From positions 124,001 to 188,000 of the forward strand of contig NZ_JAAUWT010000008.1 of NCBI RefSeq assembly GCF_014694455.1: a stretch of DNA of 64,000 nt. Reading direction: 5' to 3'. The notes under the pieces were generated by a model. It saw only the letters and a program-made list of their open reading frames with translations. It made no database searches and was not told the DNA's origin. The position numbers and the translations under genes were made by a program. Below, one piece after another: positions 26,976 to 34,928 of the stretch. Source of the DNA: Vibrio sp. S9_S30. GTDB lineage: Bacteria > Pseudomonadota > Gammaproteobacteria > Enterobacterales > Vibrionaceae. The first letter of the stretch is position 1. Every line of letters begins with the position of its first letter.

Positions 26976-28889
26976 TCACTCCGCTTTCCAAAGTTGGCTC
27001 ATACGCATAGGTCCTGGTGTCGGAAAAGTCCAAGACTGGGGCATATTTTCTGGCACATTGCGCAGTTTATTGTTCACAACAACGCCAACAGGCAGAGATT
27101 CCACGGTGCCAATCACATAGAAATTCTCTTTCGCAATCTCCATAATTTGGCGCATCAAAGCGATTTGACCATCTTGAGACGATGTTTTCTCAAGTTGTTT
27201 CCATAATGCAACTTGCTTTTTCACATGCTCTGGTGGTTCAACCGCATTATCACGACCTTTCGCCCAGTTGTAGTACCCCAGTCCCCATGTGGATTCAGGG
27301 CTAAATGGCAAGTAATGACGCGCTTCATCCAACACGCCCACACCACCATCACCAATAATGGGGATCATGTCGTAATCGTTTGTCAGGCGCAGGTTGGTCA
27401 CATGGTTAACCTCCATCACGCGGATATCTAAGAAAACACCCACGTCTTTCCACTGGTTTTTAACCAATTCTAACGAATCTGCAAGCACCCCTTTATCACT
27501 GACCTTCGACACGGCTTCGATACGCAGACGTTTTCCATTTTCCATCAAACGGTAGCCTTCTCCGTCTCGTTGGGTTAATCCAAGTGAGTCTAAAATGCTG
27601 TTGGCTTTTTTCTGATCGAATTCCGTGTATTGAAATGCCATCTCTTCATCATAGAAAGGGGACATTTCCAAAGGGGCGGCTTGGTATGGGCCTACCGCAC
27701 CTGAATAAACCGTTTCGCTGATTTCCTCACGATCGATGGCATGAGAAAGCGCAACACGGAAATCTTTGTTCGCGAATAAGGCGCGCTTAACCGGATCTTT
27801 CGCTGTTTGGTTGAGTGCAATCACCATTTCTGAACTTAACGTACTCGGACGGAATTGATAGGTGTAACCACTTTTCTTTTCGTTGTCGATAAGAAGAGGT
27901 CGGTGTGTAGGCGTACCGATATGGCGGTATTGGTAATCCGCTTCACCATTAGCGGCACGCAAAACCATTTCTTCCAAATCTTCACTGTAGCGCCAACGAA
28001 CGCTGTCCAGATAAGGTAACTGGTTACCTGCGGTATCCACTTGCCAATAATACGGGTTGCGTACGTACTCAGCAAAGCTCGCGTTAGGGCCTGGAGGCGA
28101 TTGCACTTTCCATGCCGTCAATACTGGGCGGTCTACATTGTTGTAATGCTCAATAAAGTAATGCGCATTACATTTTATGTTTGAGAATTGTCGCCAAGAG
28201 TCAAAGCCCGCGGCTTTCGCGTCGGCTTCAGCTTTGTCGTTAAACGCAGGCATAAACTTGGAACAATAATGTTTGGGGTACGCGGTAAAGCTTTCACTGT
28301 CCACCGTTGCAAGGTAACGAATGAACATGCCATTCGGTTGCTTAAGCTTAATTTTCACTGTGTGAGCATTAATCACTTCTGCACTGGCAGAATCAAACGT
28401 TGGGAAAATCAATGGGCGGTTACCCGCATGTTTTTCATCCCCGAGTACATCATTGATGTAGAACGCAACGTCGTCAGCCGAGAAAGGATGCCCATCAGAC
28501 CATTTCACCCCTTTACGAAGCGTAATGGTAAATTCGGTGTTTTCTTTGTTTGATGTAAAGCCGGTCGCTAAGTTAGGCACAACTTTCGAGTACGTTTCAT
28601 CAAAATTGAACAGGTTATCGTAGGCGATAGTGCGAATACGGTGCCCATTGTCCATGACTTTACCAACCAAGTTCAATGTCCCGCCGTACTTGCCCACCGA
28701 TTCAAATGGTGTCACGACTAACGGCTCGGTAGGCAGGCGCTCTTCCACGGCGGGGAGCTTGCCTTGCTTAACCAGTTCTGCCAGTGCTGGCGCTTCGTTG
28801 TAGGTTTCTGCGTAAGCCGACATTGATACCACTGCTGCTACTGCAACCGTCACTTTGCCGAATTGAGGTAAGTTAATTATGTGTTTCAT
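26976..28889 (-). CDS. Family-5 (peptide/oligosaccharide) ABC transporter substrate-binding protein
   Basis: 637 residues with a signal peptide (hydrophobic core VTVAVAAVVSMSAYA, cleavage near AYAET). The family-5 SBP fold shows GKYGGTLNLVGKVM, ATGFTSNKENTEFTITLRKGVKWSDGHPFSADDVAF, and VALSHAIDREEISETVYSG. Besides peptides, such proteins bind oligosaccharides, as in the vibrio chitobiose transporter. No permease or ATPase gene is near, so it must share a membrane complex encoded elsewhere. It follows the DUF2264 gene by 69 bp on the same strand, placing it in the polysaccharide region and suggesting a GAG-derived oligosaccharide ligand; that is inference. A good AGGGAG precedes the ATG. Confidence 0.9.
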   Translation of the reverse strand: MKHIINLPQFGKVTVAVAAVVSMSAYAETYNEAPALAELVKQGKLPAVEERLPTEPLVVTPFESVGKYGGTLNLVGKVMDNGHRIRTIAYDNLFNFDETYSKVVPNLATGFTSNKENTEFTITLRKGVKWSDGHPFSADDVAFYINDVLGDEKHAGNRPLIFPTFDSASAEVINAHTVKIKLKQPNGMFIRYLATVDSESFTAYPKHYCSKFMPAFNDKAEADAKAAGFDSWRQFSNIKCNAHYFIEHYNNVDRPVLTAWKVQSPPGPNASFAEYVRNPYYWQVDTAGNQLPYLDSVRWRYSEDLEEMVLRAANGEADYQYRHIGTPTHRPLLIDNEKKSGYTYQFRPSTLSSEMVIALNQTAKDPVKRALFANKDFRVALSHAIDREEISETVYSGAVGPYQAAPLEMSPFYDEEMAFQYTEFDQKKANSILDSLGLTQRDGEGYRLMENGKRLRIEAVSKVSDKGVLADSLELVKNQWKDVGVFLDIRVMEVNHVTNLRLTNDYDMIPIIGDGGVGVLDEARHYLPFSPESTWGLGYYNWAKGRDNAVEPPEHVKKQVALWKQLEKTSSQDGQIALMRQIMEIAKENFYVIGTVESLPVGVVVNNKLRNVPENMPQSWTFPTPGPMRMSQLWKAE

Positions 28890-28958
28890 CAGTCACTCCC
28901 TGATGTTTTCTATTTATCAAATTTGTCGCCTTTTCCCGAAGACGCACGCCCCTGAAAA

Positions 28959-30698
28959 TCAAGATTCAGGGATGGATGCTGTTCGCCCTGCCAAAATAAG
29001 CACTTTGAGGGTGGAGCTGCCTTTTCTTACTTTCCCGAAGACAGCGGGAACACTGGCATGGGCGTACAACAAATTGGTGTTTGGCGCACATGGGTAAACG
29101 GTGCTCTCACCTTGCCCATGTTCCAGAATAATTTCACTGAACAAGCATTCAGATTCGACTCGTGCTGGCTTTCGTTCTAAATGGCTGAACCAAGGTGTCC
29201 AAGCGTCGACAGCATGACCGGTCATTAAGTAGCTAAAATCGGATTCGCATTGAATGTTATGCTCACGTGTTTCATTACCCGCATCATTCAACCACTGAGT
29301 CGTGACCACTCGAATGCCTTTAAAAGGCGACCAGACTGACACGAGTTTTTCGCCATCTCGCCACGCTTTCTCGTTCTTGGTTCTAGCGTGCCATGATTGT
29401 GTTTCTGGGTGCTGAAAGGCCAGCATGTTATCGCCTGCAAAACCCTGCTCTATCCATTGTTCACTCTCAACGCATAAACCGTGATCCGAACTGTAAGCGA
29501 ATTTTGAATACTTATCGTAGCAATGTCTTAATTCACCACTTGGTGGCGCGTTTGTCAGCAAATAGCTGCCTCTATCACGCCAGAGAAGGTGTTGGTCACA
29601 CACCCACATTGGTGCGAGGGTCGGCGCTAACGATTGGCGCTCGGCCTGCCAAAAGGCATGCTCTTCACTTAACCTGAGGGCTGAAAATGCTTTTAAAGCC
29701 AGTAAGGGAGAAACAGGGCTGGTGTAAAACTCGCTGGCCAATAAATTTGAATAGCCAAAACCCGATAAAAGTTGCCCATCTTGCCCCCATATCGATTGAG
29801 CCGCCCACCAACGCATCGAGGAAACCCAATGCGATTTAAGTAAAGACATAGCGATCCCTTCCGGTTCAAACCATGCCAACTCAGACCAAAAACCTGCACC
29901 AGCGAAACGGTAATTTAGCGAACGCCCATAACAAAGCTGCGCCCCATTTTCACCATACCAATATTGATAACTCTGCGCGAACTCGACCGCTCTTTGGACG
30001 TATTTTTCGCTCTCAGTTCGATTGGAATCGCGAATCCAACGAGCATAAACAAGACCATAAAAATGAAAAGCAAATGGGTTGTAATAATCCATGACGGCGG
30101 CTTCGCCATCACGATACCAACCTTGCTCCATATAGTGACTATCAATAAAATCCAAATCGTGTTTAAGCTTGTCGTGTTGAATTTCAGCGCCCACTTGCGC
30201 TAGCGCAAACACAATCAATACTCGAAACCATCGCCAATTGTTAGGTGGAATATCCAGTTCTTGAACTGGCATCATCCACTCGATGAGCGCTTGCTTCTCT
30301 GCATCAGCAAGAGGGTGCCAGTAAATGTCAGGCACTTCGACCATCGCCACAGCAAACGCGCTCATCTCAACAATTTTTTGATCGTAGCTGATTAGGCTTG
30401 ACCAAGGCTTTCCATTGGCTCCAGATAGGCCGTCGAGAAGCGCTTGTTTCAGCGACTCGTTTTCCTCTTTGAGTTCGTGGTAAGCGGGTGTCGCCCCCCA
30501 CATTAATCGAGCAATATGCTCTACCGAGGTCGCTTCTTCGTTATAATGTGCCGCACAATCTTGCTTTGGGCTAAACTCACTGTTTTTTGCATTCAGAATA
30601 GACTGCTTCCCTAGCAAAAATTTAACCACATTCAATGCGTTATCTCTGCGAGCAAATGTCGAATCTTCCGGTAGCCAGTGTGCTAACTGAATGCTCAT
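28959..30698 (-). CDS. DUF2264 protein (putative glycoside-active enzyme)
   Basis: 579 residues without a signal peptide, so cytoplasmic. The N-terminal 350 residues form an alpha/alpha-barrel-type DUF2264 domain (HIARLMWGATPAYHELKEEN; LDIPPNNWRWFRVLIVFAL; GWYRDGEAAVMDYYNPFAFHFYGLVYARW; CYGRSLNYRFAGAGFWSELAWF). A beta-rich C-terminal part follows. As I recall, some DUF2264 proteins have been placed in a glucuronidase family (GH154), which would suit a uronate-containing substrate; I cannot verify this here. It is the first gene of a two-gene unit with the family-5 binding protein and is preceded by two KdgR-like palindromes and an AAGAGGA ribosome site. Confidence 0.82.
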   Translation of the reverse strand: MSIQLAHWLPEDSTFARRDNALNVVKFLLGKQSILNAKNSEFSPKQDCAAHYNEEATSVEHIARLMWGATPAYHELKEENESLKQALLDGLSGANGKPWSSLISYDQKIVEMSAFAVAMVEVPDIYWHPLADAEKQALIEWMMPVQELDIPPNNWRWFRVLIVFALAQVGAEIQHDKLKHDLDFIDSHYMEQGWYRDGEAAVMDYYNPFAFHFYGLVYARWIRDSNRTESEKYVQRAVEFAQSYQYWYGENGAQLCYGRSLNYRFAGAGFWSELAWFEPEGIAMSLLKSHWVSSMRWWAAQSIWGQDGQLLSGFGYSNLLASEFYTSPVSPLLALKAFSALRLSEEHAFWQAERQSLAPTLAPMWVCDQHLLWRDRGSYLLTNAPPSGELRHCYDKYSKFAYSSDHGLCVESEQWIEQGFAGDNMLAFQHPETQSWHARTKNEKAWRDGEKLVSVWSPFKGIRVVTTQWLNDAGNETREHNIQCESDFSYLMTGHAVDAWTPWFSHLERKPARVESECLFSEIILEHGQGESTVYPCAPNTNLLYAHASVPAVFGKVRKGSSTLKVLILAGRTASIPES

Positions 30699-30775
30699 GT
30701 TCGTCCTCTTACGGCACCATGCAGTCGGTGTATATCATCTCGTAAGTCAGATTAAAACCCATCAAAAATCTTTTT

Positions 30776-30790
30776 TAAAACGCTTTTTCA
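30776..30790. promoter_or_regulatory. KdgR-like operator (weaker), upstream of DUF2264 gene
   Basis: TAAAACGCTTTTTCA matches TGAAACNNCGTTTCA at ten of thirteen defined positions. It lies 78 bp before the DUF2264 start and 33 bp from a better copy. Confidence 0.4.
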
Positions 30791-30808
30791 TTTTTATGCT
30801 ATTCAGAT

Positions 30809-30823
30809 CAAAACTACGTTTCA
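30809..30823. promoter_or_regulatory. KdgR-like operator upstream of DUF2264 gene
   Basis: CAAAACTACGTTTCA matches the palindrome TGAAACNNCGTTTCA except for its first two bases. It lies 111 bp before the DUF2264 start codon, in the gap shared with the maturase gene end. Confidence 0.6.
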
Positions 30824-30873
30824 TTTTTATTACTGATAGTTGGATAGGTTCACATTTTTTAATAGAGACACCA

Positions 30874-32121
30874 TTAGCTAGTGTGTTTGTCCGACGGTAA
30901 AAACCGTTCGTAGTGGCTCGGGTTCCAACCGCGTTTTAAGCACGCTCCCATAGCACGTAAATACGGTCGGATATGAGAAAAGAACGCGAAGTAACCTTCA
31001 CATAATCGATGTTTAGCGGTGAGGGATAACTCGCCAAGATCATCAATACGTTGAGCAGGGCACGCACCATGACATAAGTCTCGCTGGGAACAATTTACGC
31101 AATGCAACGCTGTGCCAATGGGCTTCCTTTTTGCAAATGACTGCTGAACTGGGGTGTCAATTAGATCGGGGTAATCACGCCGATTCAGGTTCCCAAGTTT
31201 GAATTCCGGATAGACGAAGTGATCGCAGCTGTACACATCCCCATTGTGTTCCATCACCACGTTTTCACCACATTGCGGGGAATGCACGCAGTGAGTAGAA
31301 GGCATGCCTAACGCCATTCCAAGTGCGTTATCGAAGTGGCTAACAAACACTCGTCCTAAATCGCGTTTACGCCAAACGTCAAACACATCAATCATAAAGC
31401 GCCCAAATTGTTCAGCGCTGACACTACGATGAGAAACCCCTTTGCCTTTTTCCGCTTCAACCACAGGAATAAATTGGATGAACTGCACACCTAGGCCTGT
31501 GATGTGTTCGTAGACCCGCTTTGGGTGCTCGGCATTGTGGCTTTGAATGACGGTGAGTACATTCGTCTCCACGCCGTGTTTAAGCAGGGTGCGTAACCCA
31601 CGAACCACTTGTTGATACGAGCCTCTTCCACGGCGTGTTTTTCGGAAATGATCATGGAGCGCTTCATCCCCATCTAGGCTTATGCCGACTAAAAAACCAT
31701 GTTCCTTTAAAAAAGAAGCCCATTTGTCATCAATCAGCACACCATTTGTTTGTAGCGTATTGCTGATCGCCATCCCTTTGCGTGCATGCTTTTTTTGTAA
31801 CTCTATCGCTCGCTCAAAAAAGCCGATCCCTCGCATGGTGGGCTCCCCACCTTGCCAACCAAACACCACCTCTTTACACCCTAGCGGCTGGCTTTCAATG
31901 TAGTTTTTGACATGGGATTCTAACGTCGCATAAGTCATATCAAACCGGCTTTGGTTCGGGTAATACTCGGTTTTATCTAAATAGAAGCAATACTCGCAGT
32001 CGAGATTGCACAGCGGGCCAATGGGCTTACTCAACACATGAAACGGTCGAGCTGCCTTAGGTTTGCAGGTGTTGATTCGAAGTGGGTTCGAATTCTTCGT
32101 GGCTGTGCTCATGGCATTCAT
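30874..32121 (-). CDS. Anaerobic sulfatase-maturating enzyme (radical SAM)
   Basis: 415 residues. The radical-SAM cluster motif CNLDCEYC (Cys38, Cys42, Cys45) follows FHVLSKPIGPL, the usual opening of the anSME family. The C-terminal SPASM region holds two further [4Fe-4S] clusters: Cys-rich stretches HCVHSPQCGENVVMEHNGDVYSCDHF and LHCVNCSQRDLCHGACP. The enzyme oxidises the active-site Cys or Ser of sulfatases to formylglycine in the cytoplasm. Its client is almost certainly the sulfatase encoded divergently at 32692, which has a cysteine-type motif. Two KdgR-like palindromes lie upstream, tying sulfatase activation to uronate-responsive control. Confidence 0.93.
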   Translation of the reverse strand: MNAMSTATKNSNPLRINTCKPKAARPFHVLSKPIGPLCNLDCEYCFYLDKTEYYPNQSRFDMTYATLESHVKNYIESQPLGCKEVVFGWQGGEPTMRGIGFFERAIELQKKHARKGMAISNTLQTNGVLIDDKWASFLKEHGFLVGISLDGDEALHDHFRKTRRGRGSYQQVVRGLRTLLKHGVETNVLTVIQSHNAEHPKRVYEHITGLGVQFIQFIPVVEAEKGKGVSHRSVSAEQFGRFMIDVFDVWRKRDLGRVFVSHFDNALGMALGMPSTHCVHSPQCGENVVMEHNGDVYSCDHFVYPEFKLGNLNRRDYPDLIDTPVQQSFAKRKPIGTALHCVNCSQRDLCHGACPAQRIDDLGELSLTAKHRLCEGYFAFFSHIRPYLRAMGACLKRGWNPSHYERFLPSDKHTS

Positions 32122-32183
32122 TCTTTTCTCTGTCTTGGTCGCGCATGCCCATAATCAATGTGGAAACAATACAATATATTTTT

Positions 32184-32198
32184 TAAAACACCTTTTTG
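32184..32198. promoter_or_regulatory. KdgR-like operator (weak), upstream of maturase gene
   Basis: TAAAACACCTTTTTG, a degenerate match to TGAAACNNCGTTTCA (four differences), lies 63 bp before the maturase start. Listed mainly because a better copy sits 47 bp away. Confidence 0.3.
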
Positions 32199-32230
32199 AT
32201 TTGTTGATAAATGTGATCTTTGTAAATTTT

Positions 32231-32245
32231 TAAAACGGCATTTCA
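32231..32245. promoter_or_regulatory. KdgR-like operator upstream of maturase gene
   Basis: TAAAACGGCATTTCA differs from TGAAACNNCGTTTCA at two positions. It lies 110 bp before the maturase start and about 450 bp before the divergent sulfatase. Confidence 0.5.
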
Positions 32246-32691
32246 AATTATTATCTCTGCATATTTGTGCACTGATTTATTTGTATACCGAGGTTGTTGT
32301 GCGTTGTCCGAATCTTCTTTATGTTTTTTCTGAACAGTTTCGCCAAATCGCGATGGGGGTTTGGCAACAAGAATACCGGCGGAAATGGGCACCCCGAAGG
32401 GGCAGTGACCGAGTCTTTCCCATTGGCCGAGGAATAAAAACCAAACAATACAGCATCACTCTAGCCATTGACCGTGACGATCAATCAGAAAGCATTCCAT
32501 TTTTGGTAACGACGACGAGCCGTATCAACGGACTCCCCCTATGTTCACCCCAGCAGGAGTAAGGGAAAGAACGCTGCTTTCACTGTTGGCATGTCAGCCA
32601 GCACGATTTCAAGACCCATGTGTGGAGCTAGGTATATTGTCAGAACGTCTACGCTCCCCATCTTTACTCCCAAATACTTGCAGGAACAATC

Positions 32692-34158
32692 ATGACTGAG
32701 AAAGCCACCCCAAACGTCATTATTATGTACGCCGACGATCTAGGATTTGGCGACATTAGTTGCTACGGCGCAAATGAAATCCCAACACCTAACCTCGATA
32801 AGTTGGCTGAAGAAGGCTTAAAGTTTCATCAAGGTTACGCCACTGCTGCAACGTGTACACCTTCTCGCTACAGTTTACTGACGGGGTCTTACCCATGGCG
32901 CAACCCAAATGCCGCGGTTCTCCCCGGAGACGCGCCACAAATCATCGGTAAGCTAGACGACACAATGCCAAAAATGTTCCAAAAGGCCGGCTACCAAACG
33001 GGCATCGTTGGGAAATGGCATTTGGGTTTGGGGAATGGAGATTTGAACTTTAACCAGCCGATTGACGGCACGCCAAATGATGTGGGATTTGATGAATCCT
33101 ACATAATGGCCGCCACAAACGACCGTGTGCCTTGTGTGTACATCGATAATCGAGAAGTCGACAATTTAGACCCAAACGACCCTATTGAGGTGACGTACGA
33201 TTGGGATAAAGCCTATGAAGGCATTCCGACAGGAAGAGATAACCCTGAACTTTTGAACGTGATGTACGATCACGGGCATGATGGCACAATTATTAATGGT
33301 GTCAGCCGAATTGGGCACATGCGAGGCGGGCAATCTGCCACTTGGAATGATGAAACCATGGGGGAAGTGTTTGCAAACAAAGCCATGGCGTTTTTAGAAA
33401 AAAACCAAAATGCGCCCTTTTTCTTGTTTTATGCCCTACACCAACCTCATGTTCCCCGCATTCCTAACCCCGCATTCCGAGGTGCCACCCCGCATGGCGT
33501 ACGCGGAGATGTCATCGTCGAAATGGATTGGTGCATCGGTCAAGTTCTGGATAAATTGGACGAATTGAACTTAAAAGACGACACCATGGTTATCTTTTCC
33601 AGCGATAACGGGCCGGTATTGAACGATGGCTATAAAGATGATGCGGTGGAATTGAACGGTGACCACACAATGGCTGGGCTTCTGCGAGGCGGAAAGTACA
33701 GCTTGTTTGAAGGTGGTACACGAGTCCCGTTTATAGTCCGCTGGCCAAAGGGCATTGCTAAGGGCAATTCAGAGGCACTGATTAATCAGGTCGACTTGTA
33801 CGCCACCTTCGCCGCTCTGACAGGGCAACCGCTTTCGGAAAAAGAAGCCCCAGACAGCCATAACTTACTCGATGCGCTGACAGGCAAAAACCAAGAAGGT
33901 CGCAACGATATGGTGCTTGAGGGAATGCAGTACAAGAAAGTGTATCGAGATAGACAATATGCCTATATCCCCCCACATGACGATGACTTTATTTGCCAAT
34001 ACACGGGCAACGAAAAAGGGAATACACCGCAACCACAGCTGTACGATTTACATGATGATATAGGCCAGCTCAAAAACCTGGCACCTGACATGCCTGATAA
34101 AGTCGACGAGTTAGCGTTGAAATTGCAAAACATCATCGCAAAAAGCCGTTCAAGGTAG
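32692..34158 (+). CDS. Cytoplasmic cysteine-type sulfatase (family S1)
   Basis: 488 residues with no signal peptide. The sulfatase opening PNVIIMYADDLGFGD carries the metal-binding Asp pair (15-16), and CTPSRYSLLTG has Cys55 that must be converted to formylglycine. Further conserved elements are GIVGKWHLG, FFLFYALHQPHVPR, and the metal site FSSDNGP near residue 304. It removes sulfate esters from sugars. With PL8, GH88 and KduI/KduD in the same window, sulfated unsaturated chondroitin disaccharides or GalNAc-sulfate are the likely substrates. Cytoplasmic location matches a substrate imported before desulfation and the cytoplasmic maturase encoded divergently. Confidence 0.93.
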   Translation: MTEKATPNVIIMYADDLGFGDISCYGANEIPTPNLDKLAEEGLKFHQGYATAATCTPSRYSLLTGSYPWRNPNAAVLPGDAPQIIGKLDDTMPKMFQKAGYQTGIVGKWHLGLGNGDLNFNQPIDGTPNDVGFDESYIMAATNDRVPCVYIDNREVDNLDPNDPIEVTYDWDKAYEGIPTGRDNPELLNVMYDHGHDGTIINGVSRIGHMRGGQSATWNDETMGEVFANKAMAFLEKNQNAPFFLFYALHQPHVPRIPNPAFRGATPHGVRGDVIVEMDWCIGQVLDKLDELNLKDDTMVIFSSDNGPVLNDGYKDDAVELNGDHTMAGLLRGGKYSLFEGGTRVPFIVRWPKGIAKGNSEALINQVDLYATFAALTGQPLSEKEAPDSHNLLDALTGKNQEGRNDMVLEGMQYKKVYRDRQYAYIPPHDDDFICQYTGNEKGNTPQPQLYDLHDDIGQLKNLAPDMPDKVDELALKLQNIIAKSRSR

Positions 34159-34180
34159 ATCACAGCAAACCCACAATGTC

Positions 34181-34200
34181 AGCTCGGCAGGCGCCGAGCT
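34181..34200. terminator. Hairpin between converging sulfatase and DOPA-dioxygenase-like genes
   Basis: AGCTCGGC pairs with GCCGAGCT around a four-base loop just after the sulfatase stop. There is no good T-run, so it may act weakly or by another mechanism. Confidence 0.4.
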
Positions 34201-34201
34201 T

Positions 34202-34522
34202 CTAATGCGGTAGCGCTTCTTCAAAAACACCAAGCTCTCTTCCTAACCATATGGCTCGCTCGGTATGGTCCAGTAAAGGTTCACTGCTTACTGGGTGAAT
34301 CAAAACTGACATGTCCCCGCGTGCGTTATCAAGCCAATCGATAATCCCTTCGCTATCGTCTTTAAAATGAAACTCAAACATCGGCATCTTATGAGGACCA
34401 ACGAGTTTCTCAACCAACTCAAAAACGGCCACTGCGTCTTGGCGTTCCTTTCGTATTTTTTTGCGTAAAGCATCGGCTTTCGCAATATTGTTTAACCCAA
34501 AATAAACATGAGCGTGAAACAT
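34202..34522 (-). CDS. DOPA 4,5-dioxygenase family protein
   Basis: 106 residues, the normal size for this small family. Conserved His residues appear as FHAHVYFGL at the N-terminus, VGPHKMPMFEFHF in the middle and SVLIHPVSSEPLLDHTERAIWLG near the end; these are expected to hold Fe(II). The founding fungal enzyme opens the ring of DOPA, and bacterial relatives are mostly uncharacterised. It stands alone between convergent sulfatase and divergent symporter, with nothing aromatic-related nearby. Function here is open. Confidence 0.85.
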   Translation of the reverse strand: MFHAHVYFGLNNIAKADALRKKIRKERQDAVAVFELVEKLVGPHKMPMFEFHFKDDSEGIIDWLDNARGDMSVLIHPVSSEPLLDHTERAIWLGRELGVFEEALPH

Positions 34523-34928
34523 AGGAATCTCCTAACTAATTTGGTGACCCAATCAACATCATTCATGTCTTACACCTTGAGTTCACGGGGACTATTTTGA
34601 TTGACCTTTCTGATTATGTATACCTATTCGCTTTGAAGAATACGTTCAAATTTTTCTAACAGGAACGAGATAATCTTAAACGGCTTATTTATTTCAGTTA
34701 CTTTTATTTCACTGATTTCTAATGTAATAAATCTTTATAAATTATTAGATTCACAGCATATTTCCGCTAAATACATAAATACGTAAAATATAAATTATGG
34801 TACAGATATCACAGTGTATCATTTGCATTGCAATTCACTCATACGCCATTGAGCTCACTCTTTAAGCTCGTCACTGTGAGTAAAGCTATATAACAATATA
34901 AAACGACTTTTTAGGACAAGGAATAAAC
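34523..34928. other. Divergent intergenic region before the symporter
   Basis: About 400 bp, strongly AT-rich from 34650 onward. It must hold the promoters for the two divergent genes; I see no specific operator. AAGGA lies eight bases before 34929. Confidence 0.45.

Larger units (their letters stand above)
32122..32691. other. Divergent control region between maturase and sulfatase genes
   Basis: About 570 bp. The left 130 bp hold two KdgR-like palindromes. The remainder has open frames on both strands (for example 32281-32562 plus) without a ribosome site or recognisable product, so I call no gene. The sulfatase ribosome site GCAGGAA is just before 32692. Confidence 0.5.

Noticed and set aside
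32281..32562. 93-codon plus-strand frame between maturase and sulfatase
   Set aside because: No ribosome site, an unlikely composition, and competing open frames on the other strand; I recognise no family.
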